Below are positions 6,419 to 8,313 of a DNA stretch of 8,313 bases, in pieces. The translations under genes and the position numbers were made by a program. How positions within the stretch are numbered: the first letter of the stretch is position 1; each line of letters opens with the position of its first letter. Below the pieces are notes generated by a model. That model was not told where the DNA came from. It saw only the letters and a list, made by a program, of their open reading frames with translations, and searched no databases. The stretch covers positions 1 to 8,313 of the forward strand of contig WFYF01000327.1 in assembly GCA_015490255.1 (NCBI GenBank). Reading direction: 5' to 3'. Source of the DNA: Caldifarciminota bacterium. Its GTDB lineage: Bacteria; Hydrothermota; Hydrothermia; S141-80.

Positions 6419-7935
6419 TGAACGCCTTCGGGAAATCCTTTTTCACGGGCAAAAGTTTCAAACCATTTCCGAATTCTTGGGGCGTTTTCCGGCGTCACGG
6501 CATACACGCTCATGCGGTATCCCCCGGTGACCACCCACCGTTCCCGGGGTATTTCCCAGAAACCCACCCGGACCCAGCTCGTTTCCGCATAAGGAAAGAG
6601 GTTGTCATACACGAGTCCCATAACCGGACGATCTGGCCGATCCATTGCCGCAAGGACTCCGGGAATCTCTTTTGCACGACCCTCCGAACGCAGCCGGGTG
6701 ATTTCGCGGGAGGCAAGTCCCGCCAGGTCCACGATGTTCCGGTCTGTCAGAAGGCCGGGGAGACCGATGTCCCAGAGCGCCGGCGACACGCTGGCAGGGA
6801 GGTTCTGGATCACCCGAACGGACTGATAGGGCAGGGCGTAGATGTCCCATGAAGCCCATGGAACACGGAGAAGGTTCAAGGAACGCACACTTGCAACAAG
6901 TCCAACGCCCGCAAGGACCAGGAGAGCCAGCGGCTTCTCCTTCTCCCCGGAAACACGCATTGTCTCCAGAACATAGAGCCCCGTCGCCGCCAGGCCCATG
7001 GCAATCAAATAGGCTTCATACCGCATGAACCATCCCACACGGGCGAGAGCATAGTGGAGCAGGATCTGGATCAGAACTGTCGCCGCAATGGCCCGTGGCA
7101 CAGCGTGCTTCCAGCGCATGGCAAGATAAACCAGGCCGATGGCGATGGACACAATTTCTGGTGTTAACCGGGCGTTATTCAGGGTGTTCAGAAGAAGGAT
7201 CACGGCCCGTTCCCAGAGCCGGTGAAACAGGAGAGGCGGCGCCTTTACCAGGAGGGTGCTCGGGAGAAAAGGCCAGCCGTTAGCCAGATTGAGCCCACCG
7301 TAGAGCAGGGGGACAACGGAGAAGGCCAGCGAGATCCAGAGGGCATCACGAAAACGGCGCATGGAAATCAGCATCAGACCGATGCCTGCTCCCATGAAGA
7401 GGCTCTCATACCGGAGGCCGCCCGCGATCACCGCAAGGGCGAGAAGCAGCCGAAAATCCCTCCTGGACCGGGTATGCTGCCACCGCCAAAGCACCAGAAG
7501 GATCCAGACCATCACCAGGCTGTGGAGGGTGTGCTCCATCCCCAGAACTGCCACAAGAGGGAGGGGGATGCCGAACAGAAGGGCGATCAGGAGTCCGGTT
7601 TTTCCCCGGCTTTTCAGGGGGATGGCACGATTGATGAGGACGAGAAAAAGACCGCCTGCCACGACGTTGATCACAAGGGGCCAGAGCAGCCAGGGGCGGG
7701 TCTTCCAGAGGAGGGTCAGGAGCAGGGTATAGAGGGGAGACGATGAAACCGGGGCATAGGCTCCGGGGATCACGCCCCAGGTCCCGTGCTCCACCATATT
7801 CCGGGCAATGGCGAGATGAATATAAGTGTCGTCAAGGGGATAGATCCAGACGCCTCCTGTTCGCGTTATAGAGGTTCCGATCAGTGCAACGACGATAACG
7901 CTGTAGATCACCAGAACGGGAAGAACCGATTTCAT
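6397..7935 (-). CDS. GT-C-like membrane glycosyltransferase, paralog 1
   Basis: This is the first of the three tandem paralogs, 512 residues from the ATG at 7935. The first external loop carries GGVWIYPLDDTYIHLAIARN (27-46) with the acidic pair Asp35-Asp36. The family motifs follow: LGMEHTLH (131-138), LRYESLF (174-180), NGWPFLPSTLL (219-229) and LARVGWFMRYEAYL (297-310). About ten to twelve hydrophobic segments reach to about 352. The soluble C-terminal domain has WDIGLPGLLTDRNIVDLAGL (388-407), VGFWEIP (457-463) and a final GVQW close to the GVRW at the end of paralog 3. It probably uses a polyprenyl-linked sugar at the outer face of the inner membrane; the acceptor is not visible. The ATG overlaps the stop of the aldehyde dehydrogenase as ATGA. 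A GTG at 7953 would add six residues but has no better ribosome binding site, so I prefer the ATG. Confidence 0.78.
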   Translation of the reverse strand: MKSVLPVLVIYSVIVVALIGTSITRTGGVWIYPLDDTYIHLAIARNMVEHGTWGVIPGAYAPVSSSPLYTLLLTLLWKTRPWLLWPLVINVVAGGLFLVLINRAIPLKSRGKTGLLIALLFGIPLPLVAVLGMEHTLHSLVMVWILLVLWRWQHTRSRRDFRLLLALAVIAGGLRYESLFMGAGIGLMLISMRRFRDALWISLAFSVVPLLYGGLNLANGWPFLPSTLLVKAPPLLFHRLWERAVILLLNTLNNARLTPEIVSIAIGLVYLAMRWKHAVPRAIAATVLIQILLHYALARVGWFMRYEAYLIAMGLAATGLYVLETMRVSGEKEKPLALLVLAGVGLVASVRSLNLLRVPWASWDIYALPYQSVRVIQNLPASVSPALWDIGLPGLLTDRNIVDLAGLASREITRLRSEGRAKEIPGVLAAMDRPDRPVMGLVYDNLFPYAETSWVRVGFWEIPRERWVVTGGYRMSVYAVTPENAPRIRKWFETFAREKGFPEGVQWYTVPP

Positions 7936-8313
7936 TCCTCGCCCACCAGCCACCGGAGAAACGCCCCGAGAGGGATCCGCCGCCGGAGAAAACCGAGGTA
8001 GGGAAGGAAGGCGAAAGCGCGGAGAGTCCGGTGGGGGCGGGGTGTGCGGAGGAGCTCAAGATAGCCCAGGAACAGGCGGTCCAGAAAGTCCGGGTAGGGG
8101 TACCACCAGGCCTCCGGTCGGATGGGAAAGCGGGCGTCCACCACAACGGGTTCGGTCACCTCCAGGAGGCCCCACACGCCGTGGGTCCGGCCCACTCCGG
8201 AAGCTTTCACACCGCCCCAGGGAAACTCCGGTTCGGCAAAGGTATAGGTGTGGCTGTTCACCGTCACCACCCCGGCGTCCAGCCGGGCGGCCACCCGGCG
8301 GGCCCGGCTGGAC
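7932..8313 (-). CDS. Aldehyde dehydrogenase, C-terminal part (runs off the right edge)
   Basis: Only the last 126 residues are in the window; the frame is open to the edge. NAD(P)-dependent aldehyde dehydrogenases oxidise aldehydes to acids. The visible part holds the family's C-terminal signature: DAGVVTVNSHTYTF, then PWGGVKASGVGRTHGVWGL, which matches the usual PFGGxKxSGxGRxxGxxGL. The catalytic Cys and Glu would lie outside the window, so activity and substrate cannot be judged. After the signature comes a tail of roughly 75 residues. It starts with VVVDARFPIRPEAWWYPYP and becomes rich in Arg and aromatic or aliphatic residues, as if membrane-associated. ALDHs with such tails include fatty-aldehyde types, but that is only a suggestion. 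Its stop overlaps the ATG of the first glycosyltransferase as ATGA, so it belongs to the same transcript. Confidence 0.88.
   Translation of the reverse strand, partial: SSRARRVAARLDAGVVTVNSHTYTFAEPEFPWGGVKASGVGRTHGVWGLLEVTEPVVVDARFPIRPEAWWYPYPDFLDRLFLGYLELLRTPRPHRTLRAFAFLPYLGFLRRRIPLGAFLRWLVGEE

Noticed and set aside
761..8313. A new defence or mobile system
   Set aside because: No nuclease, reverse transcriptase, ATPase, toxin-antitoxin pair, integrase, terminal repeats or spacer array is seen. RtcA is an RNA end-processing enzyme, but alone it is not evidence for a defence island.

Overview
The window looks like a stretch of ordinary bacterial chromosome from a GC-rich organism. Genes are tightly packed, with repeated 4-bp ATGA start/stop overlaps and a high Arg, Leu and Gly content. 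I see no mobile element, CRISPR array, tRNA or rRNA. The host may be a thermophilic or otherwise uncultivated lineage, but nothing here fixes the taxonomy, so treat that as a guess.

Layout. One gene lies on the + strand at the left (118-816): a small predicted lipoprotein with internal hydrophobic segments and no recognised family. Everything else (761-8313) is on the - strand and reads right to left as one compact block: (1) the C-terminal end of an aldehyde dehydrogenase that runs off the right edge; (2-4) three tandem paralogous polytopic membrane proteins of about 500 residues, which resemble GT-C-fold, lipid-linked-sugar-dependent glycosyltransferases; (5) a membrane-anchored GGDEF diguanylate cyclase; (6) an RNA 3'-terminal phosphate cyclase (rtcA); (7) a thioredoxin-type arsenate reductase (arsC). 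The last - strand gene and the + strand lipoprotein gene converge and overlap by 56 bp at their 3' ends.

Coupling. ATGA overlaps join aldehyde dehydrogenase to the first glycosyltransferase, the second glycosyltransferase to the third, and the cyclase to rtcA. The first and second glycosyltransferases overlap by 22 bp. Only two gaps occur in the block: 58 bp before the GGDEF gene, where a weak promoter can be drawn, and 34 bp before arsC. The block is therefore probably one operon, or two sub-operons split before the GGDEF gene.

How the genes may work together. The three GT-C-like proteins probably add sugars to an envelope glycan, lipid or protein on the outer face of the membrane. The middle copy has lost the paired Asp of the first-loop motif and has gained a cysteine cluster near its C-terminus. 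The cyclase would make c-di-GMP at the membrane and lacks the usual product-inhibition site. RtcA and ArsC have no obvious metabolic link to these genes and may simply be carried in the same transcription unit. I found no convincing new defence or mobile system. The points most worth a second look are the glycosyltransferase triplication with a divergent middle copy, and the DGC-rtcA-arsC gene order.
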